This document shows positions 1-8,142 of a DNA stretch of 36,793 bases, piece after piece. Made by a program: the position numbers and the translations under genes. The notes beneath the pieces were generated by a model that was given only the letters and a program-made list of their open reading frames with translations, ran no database searches and was not told the origin of the DNA. The DNA comes from an uncultured bacterium (lineage in GTDB: Bacteria > Planctomycetota > Phycisphaerae > Phycisphaerales > SM1A02), in the NCBI GenBank assembly GCA_903891095.1, contig CAITDI010000044.1, positions 1-36,793 on the forward strand, given 5' to 3'. The stretch's first letter is position 1. Every line of letters starts with the position of its first letter.

Positions 1-1190
1 CCGCCGAAGAGCTCGTCGCCGCCGTCGCCCGACAGCGCGACGGTCACGCTGCGGCGCGCGATCTGGCTCACGAGCAGCGTCGGGATCTGCGAGCTGTCCG
101 CAAACGGCTCGTCCCAGATCTCCGCAAGGCGCGGCACGGTCGCGAGCGCTTCGTCGCCCGTCGCGTAGACCTCGGTGTGATCGGTGCCGAGGTGCCGCGC
201 GACCGCGCGCGCGTACGGCGCTTCGTCGAGATCCTTCGGGCCGAAGCCGATGGTGAAGGTCTTCACGGGCCGCGACGATTCCGCCTGCATCGCCGCGACG
301 ACCGCGCTCGAGTCGATGCCGCCCGAGAGAAACGCGCCGAGCGGCACGTCCGCGACCATGCGCCGTCGCACGCTTGCGCGCAGCGCGTGGTCGACGGCGC
401 CAAGCGCGTCGTCGTCGCTGCCCGCAAACGGATTCGCGCGCGCATCGCGCACGAGGTCGCGTGAATGCCACCAGCAGCGCTCGTCGATCTGGCGCGTTGC
501 GAGGTCCACGCGCATCAGGTGCCCCGGCCGCAGCTTCGCGACCTCGGGATGGATCGACAGCGGACCAGGCACATAGCCGTGCCGCATGAACAGCGTGAGC
601 GCGCCGCGATCGACGGAGAGCTTCATCGCGGCAAGCGCGCGCATCGCCTTGATTTCGCTGGCAAACACGAGCGATGCGCCCTCGGGCATCGCGTGGCTTC
701 CGCGGGCAAACGCGCGGCCGCCCGTGCATCCGACGTACAGCGGCTTCACGCCAAAGCGGTCGCGCACGAGCCAGAGCACGCGCTCCGCGCGATCGAGCAC
801 CGCGAACGCGAACATGCCCTCGAACCGCGCGATCGCGCGCTCGACGCCGGCGTCTTCGAACGCCGCCAGCATCGCCTCGGTGTCGGAATGCCCGCGGAAA
901 CCGTGGCCGCGCGCGGCCAGATCCGCGCGCAGCTCCGCATGGTTGTAGACCTCGCCGTTGAACGCGATCTCGTAGCGCCCGCTCGCGCTGCGCATCGGCT
1001 GATGCCCGGCAGGCGAGAGGTCGAGGATCGAAAGCCGGCGAAACGCGAGGCCCACGCGCGTGGCCGCGTCGAACGCGATGCCCTCGTCGTCAGGTCCGCG
1101 GTGCACGAGGCAGCGCGCCATCGCGGCGAGCGCCGACGACGGATCGTCCACGCAGCCGGCAAAGTCGACAAAGCCTGCGAAACCGCACAT
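1..1190 (-). CDS. Asparagine synthase-type glutamine amidotransferase (3' end cut by window)
   Basis: Glutamine-hydrolysing asparagine synthase family (class II amidotransferase plus ATP-dependent synthetase domain). Translation starts MCGFAGFVD, so Cys2 is the N-terminal nucleophile; HRGPDDEG and the FNGEVYNH glutaminase motifs follow. The synthetase PP-loop SGGIDS lies at about residues 289-294, and LSGDGGDELFGG is the last part visible before the window edge. About 396 codons are present; the family is usually 600-650 residues, so roughly a third is missing. The gene is last of a leftward operon, 12 bases after the O-antigen ligase-like gene. In polysaccharide loci such proteins often amidate uronic acids rather than make free asparagine; that role is inferred from context. 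A second family member lies at 4982-6826. The ATG has no Shine-Dalgarno sequence but has a GATACT hexamer 8 bases upstream. Confidence 0.93.
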   Translation of the reverse strand, partial: MCGFAGFVDFAGCVDDPSSALAAMARCLVHRGPDDEGIAFDAATRVGLAFRRLSILDLSPAGHQPMRSASGRYEIAFNGEVYNHAELRADLAARGHGFRGHSDTEAMLAAFEDAGVERAIARFEGMFAFAVLDRAERVLWLVRDRFGVKPLYVGCTGGRAFARGSHAMPEGASLVFASEIKAMRALAAMKLSVDRGALTLFMRHGYVPGPLSIHPEVAKLRPGHLMRVDLATRQIDERCWWHSRDLVRDARANPFAGSDDDALGAVDHALRASVRRRMVADVPLGAFLSGGIDSSAVVAAMQAESSRPVKTFTIGFGPKDLDEAPYARAVARHLGTDHTEVYATGDEALATVPRLAEIWDEPFADSSQIPTLLVSQIARRSVTVALSGDGGDELFG

Positions 1191-1204
1191 GTCGCGAGAG
1201 TATC
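1191..1204 (-). promoter_or_regulatory. Candidate -10 element, possible leaderless start of the amidotransferase gene
   Basis: On the minus strand GATACT (1204-1199) is preceded by TGT, giving an extended -10 pattern, and ends 8 bases before the ATG at 1190. It overlaps the stop codon of the upstream ligase gene, so it would be an internal operon promoter. No -35 box is obvious. The support is the same arrangement in front of four other genes of this window. Confidence 0.4.
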
Positions 1205-2549
1205 ACACGCCGCGCTGCGGGAGCGAGTATCCGTCCGCGCGCGGCAGGGCGGCGAGCGCCGCGACCACGGCCGCGTGCGCGAAGGCGAGGTTCATGAGCT
1301 CGACGCACTCGGTGGTCATCGCCAGGAACACGAACGCCAGCGCCGCCGCCGCGCCCGCGCACACCGCGTCGCGCCGCGCGTTGCCGATCGCCGCGCGCAG
1401 GAGCGCAAGCATCATGCCGACGAGCGCCGCGAGACCCACGATGCCGCCCTCGAGCAGCGCGCGCACGTAGCTCGAGTGCGGATGCACGGCGAGCACTTCG
1501 CCCTGCGAAATGCCTGTGTCCGTGATCATGCGCGCCGTCTCGGGATGCGCCGCGACGATCGACCTGAAGCTGCCCACGCCGCTGCCGACGAGCGGATGCG
1601 CGGGGACCTGCTCAAGGCAGATTCGCCACCAGTAGAGCCGCAGCCCGATCGACGAGAAGCCCTTCGCGCCGCTGAGTCCCGCGGGCGTCTCGCTGAGATA
1701 GCGCAGGAAATCGCGACCAAACAAGGCAATCGCAGCGATCGCGAGCAGGATCAGCGGAACCGCGGCCTTGGCCACCTCGCGCGGGCGCGCGTGGCGCCAC
1801 GCGATCAGTGCCACCACGAGCGTGGGCAGCACGAGCACAAGCGCGAGCGCAGGCTGCCGCGACGCCGCGAGCGCGATGCCCGCTGCGCACAGCATCATCG
1901 CGAGGCCGATCGCCACGCGCGCCGCGCGCGATGCGCCGCACCAGAGCCCGGTCGCAACCAGGATCGCGCCGCCCGCGCAGATCGACGCCACCGCGGGCAG
2001 CGCCGCGAGTCCGGCGGGTCGCCAGGTCGCGCCCTGCGCGGGGAGAAGCACGCCGAATTTCTGCGCGATCTGCACCGCCGAGTTGGTCGCGGCCGCGGCG
2101 ACCAGCGCCCACGCGATCGCGCGCGCGCGGTCCAGCACCGGCCATATCGCGAGCGCGACGAGCAGCAGCCGTTGCGCGGCGAGCAGCTTGAACGCCCCCG
2201 CGCCCATCGGCGACCACGCGACTGTGATCGCGCTCCACGCGCACCACGCAAACCCGAACCAGAACGCCGGCCAGCGGAAGAGCGCCGTCAGCAGCACGGG
2301 AAACCGCAGCACGCGCGCGAACCACGTGCCGAGCAGGATCCCCGTGGCGATGCCGTTCGGCGCCTGGTCGAGCGTCGCGAAGTACGCGAACACGATCGCC
2401 GCGCACGCATGCACGGCGTGCCCGTAGCGGTCGTGCGAGCGAACGTCGCGCAGCACATCCGCGAGCTCCAGCGCCGACGGCGGCGGCCACGCGCGCGTGC
2501 GCGGCGCGCTTCGGTCGAACCACGGCGAGAAGGCGCGTGCCGCACTCAT
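1203..2549 (-). CDS. O-antigen ligase / polymerase-like membrane protein (Wzy_C family)
   Basis: A 448-residue integral membrane protein with about ten or more hydrophobic segments. The soluble loop after the middle contains a WWR-LEQVPAHPLVGSG-type segment followed by HPHSSYVRALLEGG, which fits the O-antigen ligase/polymerase (Wzy_C, PF04932) signature of a periplasmic loop with conserved His followed by a Gly-rich membrane segment. Such proteins transfer a finished glycan from undecaprenyl diphosphate to an acceptor, or polymerise repeat units, on the outer face of the inner membrane. The start ATG at 2549 overlaps the stop of the preceding glycosyltransferase in an ATGA junction, implying translational coupling. 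With an ABC exporter in the same locus, a ligase role fits better than a Wzy polymerase, but sequence alone does not separate them. Confidence 0.8.
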   Translation of the reverse strand: MSAARAFSPWFDRSAPRTRAWPPPSALELADVLRDVRSHDRYGHAVHACAAIVFAYFATLDQAPNGIATGILLGTWFARVLRFPVLLTALFRWPAFWFGFAWCAWSAITVAWSPMGAGAFKLLAAQRLLLVALAIWPVLDRARAIAWALVAAAATNSAVQIAQKFGVLLPAQGATWRPAGLAALPAVASICAGGAILVATGLWCGASRAARVAIGLAMMLCAAGIALAASRQPALALVLVLPTLVVALIAWRHARPREVAKAAVPLILLAIAAIALFGRDFLRYLSETPAGLSGAKGFSSIGLRLYWWRICLEQVPAHPLVGSGVGSFRSIVAAHPETARMITDTGISQGEVLAVHPHSSYVRALLEGGIVGLAALVGMMLALLRAAIGNARRDAVCAGAAAALAFVFLAMTTECVELMNLAFAHAAVVAALAALPRADGYSLPQRGV

Positions 2550-3688
2550 GCGCCGAGCGCCTCGATGATCGTCGCGTTGACCTTGCGCGCGTCGAAGCGC
2601 TTCTCCGCGAGTTCGCGCGACGCCGCGGACATCGCCGCGCGCTGCGCAGGATCGGCGGCGAGCGCAAGGCATGCGTCGCCGAGCGCACGCGCATCGCGCG
2701 GAGGAACGAGCAGTCCGTTCACGCCGTCGATGACCGTCTCGCGGCAACCGGGCGCGTCGCTGGTGATCACCGCGCGTCCCGTCGCGAGCGCCTCGAGCGT
2801 CGACTTCGGCGTGCCTTCGCGATACGACGGCAGCACGAACACGCTGCACGCCGCGAGCTCCGCGCGCACGTCGTCGAGGCGGCCTGCATAGCTGATCGCG
2901 CCGTCGGCGATCCATGCATCGAGCTCCGCGCGCGCGATCGCCGCGGGATTCGAATCGATCCATCCCACCAGCCGAAAGCGGCAGTCCGCGCGCTCCGCGC
3001 GAACGATGCGCGCCGCCTCCGCGAACTCGCGCACGCCCTTGTCGCCGAGCAGCCGCGCGACCATGAGGAACACGATGCCCCCGGAGCCGTCGTCGCCCGA
3101 TGGCAGCGGTTGCCGCGGGAACTGCGCGAGATCCACGCCCGAGCCCGCGATCCGCCGCACGTCGCGCGCCTGCGCGAGCAATCCGCGCGAACGAAGCTCC
3201 GCCTCGTCGTCGCCGTTCTGGAAGAGCACCGTCGTCGCGTCGCGCATCGCGCCTCGGTAGAGCCGCGTCGCCGCAAATCGCAGCACGCGCGCGCGCAGCG
3301 AATTGCCCGTGAATGCAAAGCCAAGCCCCGTGACCATCGCGACGCGCCTTGCGTCGCCCGCCGCGCGCGCGGCCGAAATCGCATGGAACACGGGCTTCGG
3401 GTTGGTCGCGAGCACCGCGTCGGGCCGCAGCCGCTCGAACAGCGCGCGGAAGTGCGCGCGCGTCGCGCGCTCCTTGAAGGGATTCACGCCCGTCCGGTCG
3501 AGCGGCGACCACTCGACCTCGGCGCCGATCGCGCGGATCTCCGCCGCGACCTCGTCGATCGCGCGCTCGATCGGCTTCGGCGTAGACACGACCACGCGAT
3601 GCCCGCGCGCGACGAGCTCGCGCACCAGCGTGCCGCGGAACGCGACGACGGTGTCGCCGATTCCGTTGACGATGACGATCGTGGCCAT
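2546..3688 (-). CDS. Family 4 glycosyltransferase (GT-B), PglA-like
   Basis: A 380-residue cytoplasmic GT-B glycosyltransferase. The N-terminal half opens with IVNGIGDTVVAFRG and has VTGLGFAFTG near the middle, both typical of the Glyco_trans_4-like domain of PglA/CapM-type enzymes that add a sugar to an undecaprenyl-linked acceptor. The C-terminal Glycos_transf_1 domain has the EGTPKSTLEALATGRAVITS donor-site motif. An upstream in-frame ATG at 3706 would add six residues, but a strong AAGGAG (3701-3696) sits 7 bases before the ATG at 3688, so the shorter form is chosen. It lies 48 bases after the 3737-4933 glycosyltransferase and overlaps the ligase gene by 4 bases. The sugar donor cannot be told from sequence. 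Confidence 0.85.
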   Translation of the reverse strand: MATIVIVNGIGDTVVAFRGTLVRELVARGHRVVVSTPKPIERAIDEVAAEIRAIGAEVEWSPLDRTGVNPFKERATRAHFRALFERLRPDAVLATNPKPVFHAISAARAAGDARRVAMVTGLGFAFTGNSLRARVLRFAATRLYRGAMRDATTVLFQNGDDEAELRSRGLLAQARDVRRIAGSGVDLAQFPRQPLPSGDDGSGGIVFLMVARLLGDKGVREFAEAARIVRAERADCRFRLVGWIDSNPAAIARAELDAWIADGAISYAGRLDDVRAELAACSVFVLPSYREGTPKSTLEALATGRAVITSDAPGCRETVIDGVNGLLVPPRDARALGDACLALAADPAQRAAMSAASRELAEKRFDARKVNATIIEALGA

Positions 3689-3695
3689 GCGTGCG

Positions 3696-3701
3696 CTCCT
3701 T
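3696..3701 (-). promoter_or_regulatory. Ribosome binding site that decides the start at 3688
   Basis: Minus-strand AAGGAG lies 7 bases upstream of the ATG at 3688. It lies inside the six codons that the alternative ATG at 3706 would add, so it favours the shorter protein. Confidence 0.7.
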
Positions 3702-3736
3702 GCCATGCGTGCAATCTACGGCAGGAGCCGCGCCGA

Positions 3737-4933
3737 TCAGCGCCCGAGCGCGGGTTCCGCCGCGGAAGTCTCGCGCGCATCGCTGCCGCGCCGCGAGTCG
3801 GTGCCCCGGCGTTCGGCGACCACCTCGCGGTACAGCTGTCCGTAGCGCGCGGCGATCGATTCGATCGAGAAATGCCTGCGAATCCGCTCACGCGCGGCCT
3901 CGCCCATGAGCATGCGCGCGGTGCCGCCCATCGCGGCGAGCGCGACGAGCTCCGACGCCAGCCGGGCGGCGTCGCCGCAGGGAATCACGCGACCGGCGTC
4001 GCCGATCACATCCGCCGTGTCGCCGCTGTCCGTGCCGACGACGGCGAGCCCGCAGGCCATGCCTTCGCCCACCGCATTGGGGCAGCCTTCGGTCGCGCTC
4101 GACGAAACGAGCACATCGAGCCCGGCCATCACGCGCGGCACATCGACGCGCTCGCCAAGCAGGCGCAGTCGGCCGCGCAGGGGACCGCGTGCGGCTTCGA
4201 GGCAGCGCTCATGCGTCTTGGTTCCATGTCCCGCGCAGACGAACACCAGCCGTGGATCCTGCGCCGCGGCCATCTCCGCCGCGCGGAAGAAGAGCCCGTG
4301 GTCCTTGCTCGGATGCACGCGCGCGATGATTCCCGCAGCGACGGCGTCATCGGCAAGCCCGAGTTCCGCGCGCATTTGCGCGCGCGCCACGGGATCGGGC
4401 TTGAAGCTCTCGACCTCGAAGCCGTTCGGAATCACCAGGCTCTTGCGGTTCACGTAGCCGATGCGCGCGTGCTGGTCGCGGCTCACGCGCGAGTTGTTGA
4501 CCATCGCGTCGGCATGCGGCGCGAGCACGCGCCCCGAGCGGATCACGGCTTGCGTCAGGTAGCGCTCCTTCGAGATGTCGTAGAGCGACTGGCGGATGTT
4601 CCACACCACGCCCGTCTTGCGCGGCAGCCACGGCCTCGCGAGGCTTGCCGCGACATTCGAGTGGTACATCCACGACTGCACGAGGTCGGGCCGGCACGCG
4701 CGCAGGATCGTCACGAGACGACGCAGCGCGCGCGGGCTCACCTCGCCGCGGCGGAGGTCGAGGCTCGCGACCTCGATGCCCATGTCGCGCACGATCTCGA
4801 TCAGCGCGCCGTCGTTCACGAGCGTCACAACCGTCGGCTCGAACTCCGAGCGGTCCATCGCGCGCAGCAGCTTGAGCAGCATCTGCTCGGCGCCCCCGAC
4901 GGAAAGCGTGGTGATGAAGTGAACGACGCGCAA
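3737..4933 (-). CDS. Family 4 glycosyltransferase (GT-B), TTG start
   Basis: A 398-residue GT-B glycosyltransferase. It begins RVVHFITTLSVGGAEQML, the Glyco_transf_4 N-terminal signature with a GGAE nucleotide-sugar loop. The Glycos_transf_1 half contains ARVHPSKDH and SSSATEGCPNAVGEGMACG, the usual donor-binding E-x7-E region. The probable start is TTG at 4933, preceded by GGAGAG (4947-4942) at suitable spacing; no better in-frame ATG exists nearby. It is the second gene of the leftward operon, 48 bases after the amidotransferase gene and 48 before the next glycosyltransferase. It is similar in layout to the pair at 12178-15143 but lacks their 90-100 residue N-terminal extension. Donor and acceptor are unknown. 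Confidence 0.87.
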   Translation of the reverse strand: MRVVHFITTLSVGGAEQMLLKLLRAMDRSEFEPTVVTLVNDGALIEIVRDMGIEVASLDLRRGEVSPRALRRLVTILRACRPDLVQSWMYHSNVAASLARPWLPRKTGVVWNIRQSLYDISKERYLTQAVIRSGRVLAPHADAMVNNSRVSRDQHARIGYVNRKSLVIPNGFEVESFKPDPVARAQMRAELGLADDAVAAGIIARVHPSKDHGLFFRAAEMAAAQDPRLVFVCAGHGTKTHERCLEAARGPLRGRLRLLGERVDVPRVMAGLDVLVSSSATEGCPNAVGEGMACGLAVVGTDSGDTADVIGDAGRVIPCGDAARLASELVALAAMGGTARMLMGEAARERIRRHFSIESIAARYGQLYREVVAERRGTDSRRGSDARETSAAEPALGR

Positions 4934-4981
4934 GTGGCCAGCTCTCCGGGTGCGCGGCGTGCGCGCAATTCGGGGCGCAGT

Positions 4982-6826
4982 CTACGCGCCTTGCCGTCGC
5001 TCGCGAAGCCAAAGCTCGAGGATCAGCATCGGCCACAGCCGATAGATCGAGAATTGTGCGGGATCGCGCTGTTCTTGGACAAACCGAGCGAGCGCGTCGC
5101 CATCGAGATGGTCGCGCAACGCAGCATCGCTCCCCAGGGATTCATCCGCGATCTTGAGGAGCGCGGCCTGCGACCAGCACTTTGCAGGCAATCCGAAGCC
5201 CATCTTGCGCCGCTCCATCCACTCGCGCGGGAGGTACTCCATCGCGAGATCCTTCAGGATCTGCTTGGTTCCTTGCGGCGGCTGCCAGAGCAGCGCGTCG
5301 GGCAGCGTCGCCGCGAACTGCGCCAGCTCGCGATCGAGCAGCGGACAGCGCACCTCGAGCGAAGCCTGCATGCTCATGCGGTCGACCTTGGGCAGCACCG
5401 CGCCAGGCATGTAGGTGCGCGCATCGAGCGCGCGCATGCGCTGCAGCGGCGTGCGCGCGCGATCAGAAAGAAGCCTTTGCCAGCGCTTGAACTGGGCGGC
5501 GGCGTTCGGCGGCATTGTTCCGCCCATCAGCTCCTTGACGCGCTCGGGCTGGAACATCAGCCACCGCGGCGACAGGTAGCGGTCCGCGACCGTCGACGCG
5601 CGCTGCCCGCGCAGCCGCATCTTCATGCGGCCGATGAAGCCGCGCGCGTCCATCGCCCCTTCGTTGAGCGTGTCGCGATAGCGGCCGTAGCCGCCGAAGA
5701 GCTCGTCGCCGCCGTCGCCCGACAGCGCGACCGTCACATGTTGCCGCGTAAAGCGCGAAAGCAAGAGCGTCGGCAGGCACGACGAGTCGCCGTTCGGCTC
5801 GTCGAGCCGCGCGGCGATCTCGGGCAGCATCGTCATCGCGTCGGGCGAGAGCACGTCGTCGCGGTGGTTCGTGCCGAGCAGACGCGCGGTCTCGCGCGCA
5901 AAGAGATGCTCCGTCGCGTCGGGATCGTCGAATCCGATCGAGAACGTGTCGACCTTGCGGCCGAAGTCCTTCGCCATCACCGCGACCACGAGCGAGCTGT
6001 CGACGCCGCCCGAGAGGAACGCGCCGAGCGGCACATCGCTCTCAAGCCGCTTTTCCACGGCATTCCGCACGAGTCGGCGCAGTTCGTCCTTCGCCTCCGC
6101 GGGCGTCATCCGCGTCTCGGGCACCTTGCCGGGCTCGAACTCGAAGCAGCGCCGCGTCTCCCACTGCGCGTCGTCGAAGTTGATCGACATCGCGTCGCCG
6201 GGATTGAGCTTGCACATCCCGTCGTAGATCGCGAGCTCGGTCGGGATGTACTGCACGAGGAGATACGCCGCGAGCGCCGCGCGCGACACCGTGCGGTCGA
6301 CGAACGGCAGCCGCTCCAGCGCGCGCATCTCGCTGGCGAACGCGAAGAAACCGTCGCCTTCCGCGATGTACAGCGGCTTCTTTCCGAACGGATCGCGCGC
6401 GAGCACGAGCCGCCTCTCGCGCGCGTTCCACGCGGCGAACGCGAACATGCCGTCGAGCTTCTCGACCTGCTCGAGGCCGGTGTCCTCGAACATGTGCGCG
6501 AGCACCTCGGTGTCGCTGTTCGAGCGAAACGCGTGGCCCTTGGCCTCGAGCTCCTTGCGCAGCGCGCGGTGGTTGTAGATCTCGCCGTTGAAGACGACCT
6601 GCACCGAGCCGTCCTCGTTCGCCATCGGCTGCCGACCCTCGGGCCGCAGGTCGATGATCGAGAGCCGCCGGTGCGCGAGCGCGACGCGCCCGTCCTCCGA
6701 CACCCAGGTCGCGCCGTCATCGGGTCCGCGATGCGTCATCGAGTCGCGCATCGCCGTCGCGAGGCGTTCGATCTCCTCGCGGCCGATGCCGCGCCCCGTG
6801 TCGATGATGCCTGCGATTCCGCACAT
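4982..6826 (-). CDS. asnB: Asparagine synthase (glutamine-hydrolysing) type amidotransferase
   Basis: A 614-residue, full-length member of the asparagine synthase B family. Cys2 of MCGIAGIID is the glutaminase nucleophile; HRGPDDGA (32-39), FNGEIYNH and SDTEVL follow. The synthetase half carries the pyrophosphatase loop SGGVDS at about 272-277 and the SGDGGDELFGGY motif. Known chemistry is ATP-dependent transfer of glutamine amide nitrogen to a carboxylate. As first gene of a polysaccharide operon, divergent from a methyltransferase/ABC-exporter operon, it could amidate a sugar acid instead of aspartate; that is inference. The ATG at 6826 is fixed by the required N-terminal Cys, although the frame stays open further upstream. 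The DNA at 5691-5731 is identical over 41 bases to 1-41 in the second amidotransferase gene. Confidence 0.93.
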   Translation of the reverse strand: MCGIAGIIDTGRGIGREEIERLATAMRDSMTHRGPDDGATWVSEDGRVALAHRRLSIIDLRPEGRQPMANEDGSVQVVFNGEIYNHRALRKELEAKGHAFRSNSDTEVLAHMFEDTGLEQVEKLDGMFAFAAWNARERRLVLARDPFGKKPLYIAEGDGFFAFASEMRALERLPFVDRTVSRAALAAYLLVQYIPTELAIYDGMCKLNPGDAMSINFDDAQWETRRCFEFEPGKVPETRMTPAEAKDELRRLVRNAVEKRLESDVPLGAFLSGGVDSSLVVAVMAKDFGRKVDTFSIGFDDPDATEHLFARETARLLGTNHRDDVLSPDAMTMLPEIAARLDEPNGDSSCLPTLLLSRFTRQHVTVALSGDGGDELFGGYGRYRDTLNEGAMDARGFIGRMKMRLRGQRASTVADRYLSPRWLMFQPERVKELMGGTMPPNAAAQFKRWQRLLSDRARTPLQRMRALDARTYMPGAVLPKVDRMSMQASLEVRCPLLDRELAQFAATLPDALLWQPPQGTKQILKDLAMEYLPREWMERRKMGFGLPAKCWSQAALLKIADESLGSDAALRDHLDGDALARFVQEQRDPAQFSIYRLWPMLILELWLRERRQGA

Positions 6827-6848
6827 GATTCTTGCGAGTGGACGAGCG

Positions 6849-6854
6849 AGAATA
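6849..6854 (-). promoter_or_regulatory. Candidate -10 element for the leftward polysaccharide operon
   Basis: Minus-strand TATTCT ends 22 bases before the ATG at 6826, within the 88-base gap between divergent operons. No clear -35 partner was seen. Confidence 0.35.
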
Positions 6855-6902
6855 GCAGGAACCTTCCCGCGCCATTGCCGCGCGGTGACGCGAAAAATTG
6901 CG

Positions 6903-6908
6903 TAATCT
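6903..6908 (+). promoter_or_regulatory. Candidate -10 element for the rightward export operon (possible leaderless start)
   Basis: TAATCT ends 6 bases before the ATG at 6915. A start of transcription 7 bases after this hexamer would fall on the A of the ATG. There is no Shine-Dalgarno sequence between them. Confidence 0.45.
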
Positions 6909-6914
6909 CCGCGC

Positions 6915-8126
6915 ATGTCCGCGACCACGGGAACGCACGAGCCCATCACCGACGAGCATGCGCAGGGGAGTCCGAAAGGCACCGATGAATCCCTGCGTTT
7001 CGGCTTCGGCCGCAACTGGTCGGACTTCATCGAGCAGCACTTCTCCGACGCGCGCGTCGAGTCGAGCCGCGAGCATCTTCTGCGCGCGCTGCGCCTCGAG
7101 TCGCTCGCGGGCCTGGGCTTTCTCGACATCGGCTGCGGCAGCGGCCTGCACTCGCTTGCCGCGCTGCGCGCAGGCGCGCGCACCGTCGTCGGCTTCGACT
7201 TCGACCGCGATTCGGTCGCCACCAGCATCAAGGTCCGCGACATGACCGTCGGCGCCTCCGCGCCGTGGACCGTCGAGCAGGGCTCCGTCCTCGACGACGC
7301 GCGCATGCGCCAGCTCGCCAAGGCCGACATCGTCTACTCGTGGGGCGTGCTGCACCACACGGGCGAGATGTGGAAGGCCATGGAAAACGCGGTCATTCCG
7401 CGCAAACCCGACAGCGTCGTCTACATCGCGCTCTACTCGAGCGACCAGTACGTCGATCCGCCGGCCGACCACTGGGTGCGCATCAAGCGCGCCTACAACC
7501 AGCGTGGAACGCTCGGCAAGCGCCTCATGGAATGGTCGCACGCCTCGCGCCTCTTCTACGGCGGCCTCGTCAACGGCCAGATGCCGTGGAGCGTCATGCG
7601 CAACTCCAACGTGCGCGGCATGGACTTCTGGACCGACATCCGCGACTGGCTCGGCGGCTGGCCGATCGAGTTCGCGTCGTACGTCGAGGTCGAGCAGTGG
7701 GGCGCGCGCCACGGCCTGTCGATCGTCAACGCGATCGTCGGCGAAGGCTGCACCGAGTACGTGCTCGCCGACACGCGCCACAACGCCAAGTGGGCCGCGG
7801 AAGAGCAGCGCCGCCTCGCATCGCGCAAGCCGCTCGTCGGTCCGTTCACGCAGCAGATGTCCAACGGCCGCCCGACGCGTGCGTGGACCGCGCCCCTGAA
7901 GGACCTCGCGGGCCGCTGCGATCAGTCGCTCACGCCGCGCGGCTCGCGCGTGATGCTCTACGACGGCGACCGCGCATTCGGCCTGCCGCACTTCATGCAC
8001 GACCACGTGCACCGCTACGGCAGCGGCCGCTTCTCCCACTGGCAGGACTACGTCCTGTTCTCGACGCCCGACGGCAGCGATCCCAATGCTGAACCCTCGC
8101 GCTGGTCGTACTGCGCCGACTACTGA
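6915..8126 (+). CDS. Class I SAM-dependent methyltransferase of the export operon
   Basis: A 403-residue cytoplasmic protein. SAM-binding motif I is FLDIGCGSGLHS at about residues 69-80, the acidic end of strand 2 is FDFDRDS (94-100), and VYSWGVLHHTG (140-150) is the post-II/IV region typical of Methyltransf_11/12 folds. The C-terminal half (about 230-403) is conserved-looking but not assignable. It leads a five-gene rightward operon, 16 bases before the Wzm-like permease gene. A methyltransferase next to an ABC glycan exporter can act on a sugar in the repeat or as a chain-terminating cap; which one applies here is not visible. The frame is open only from this ATG. Confidence 0.85.
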   Translation: MSATTGTHEPITDEHAQGSPKGTDESLRFGFGRNWSDFIEQHFSDARVESSREHLLRALRLESLAGLGFLDIGCGSGLHSLAALRAGARTVVGFDFDRDSVATSIKVRDMTVGASAPWTVEQGSVLDDARMRQLAKADIVYSWGVLHHTGEMWKAMENAVIPRKPDSVVYIALYSSDQYVDPPADHWVRIKRAYNQRGTLGKRLMEWSHASRLFYGGLVNGQMPWSVMRNSNVRGMDFWTDIRDWLGGWPIEFASYVEVEQWGARHGLSIVNAIVGEGCTEYVLADTRHNAKWAAEEQRRLASRKPLVGPFTQQMSNGRPTRAWTAPLKDLAGRCDQSLTPRGSRVMLYDGDRAFGLPHFMHDHVHRYGSGRFSHWQDYVLFSTPDGSDPNAEPSRWSYCADY

Positions 8127-8142
8127 CGCGAGCACCGAACGC

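Noticed and set aside
465-2891. Long open frame on the plus strand (808 codons) opposite the amidotransferase and ligase genes
   Set aside because: It is rich in Arg, His, Ala and Glu, without domains, and antisense to clear genes. High GC in third positions keeps such frames open.
5691-5731. 41-base identity with positions 1-41 as a possible mobile-element repeat
   Set aside because: It encodes the conserved SGDGGDELFGG motif in two paralogous amidotransferases. Protein constraint and codon bias explain it, although gene conversion is not excluded.
2537-6988. 1483-codon plus-strand open frame opposite two glycosyltransferases and an asparagine synthase
   Set aside because: Composition is that of an antisense shadow (Arg/His/Ala/Asp), with no motif. 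The minus-strand genes have complete conserved motifs.
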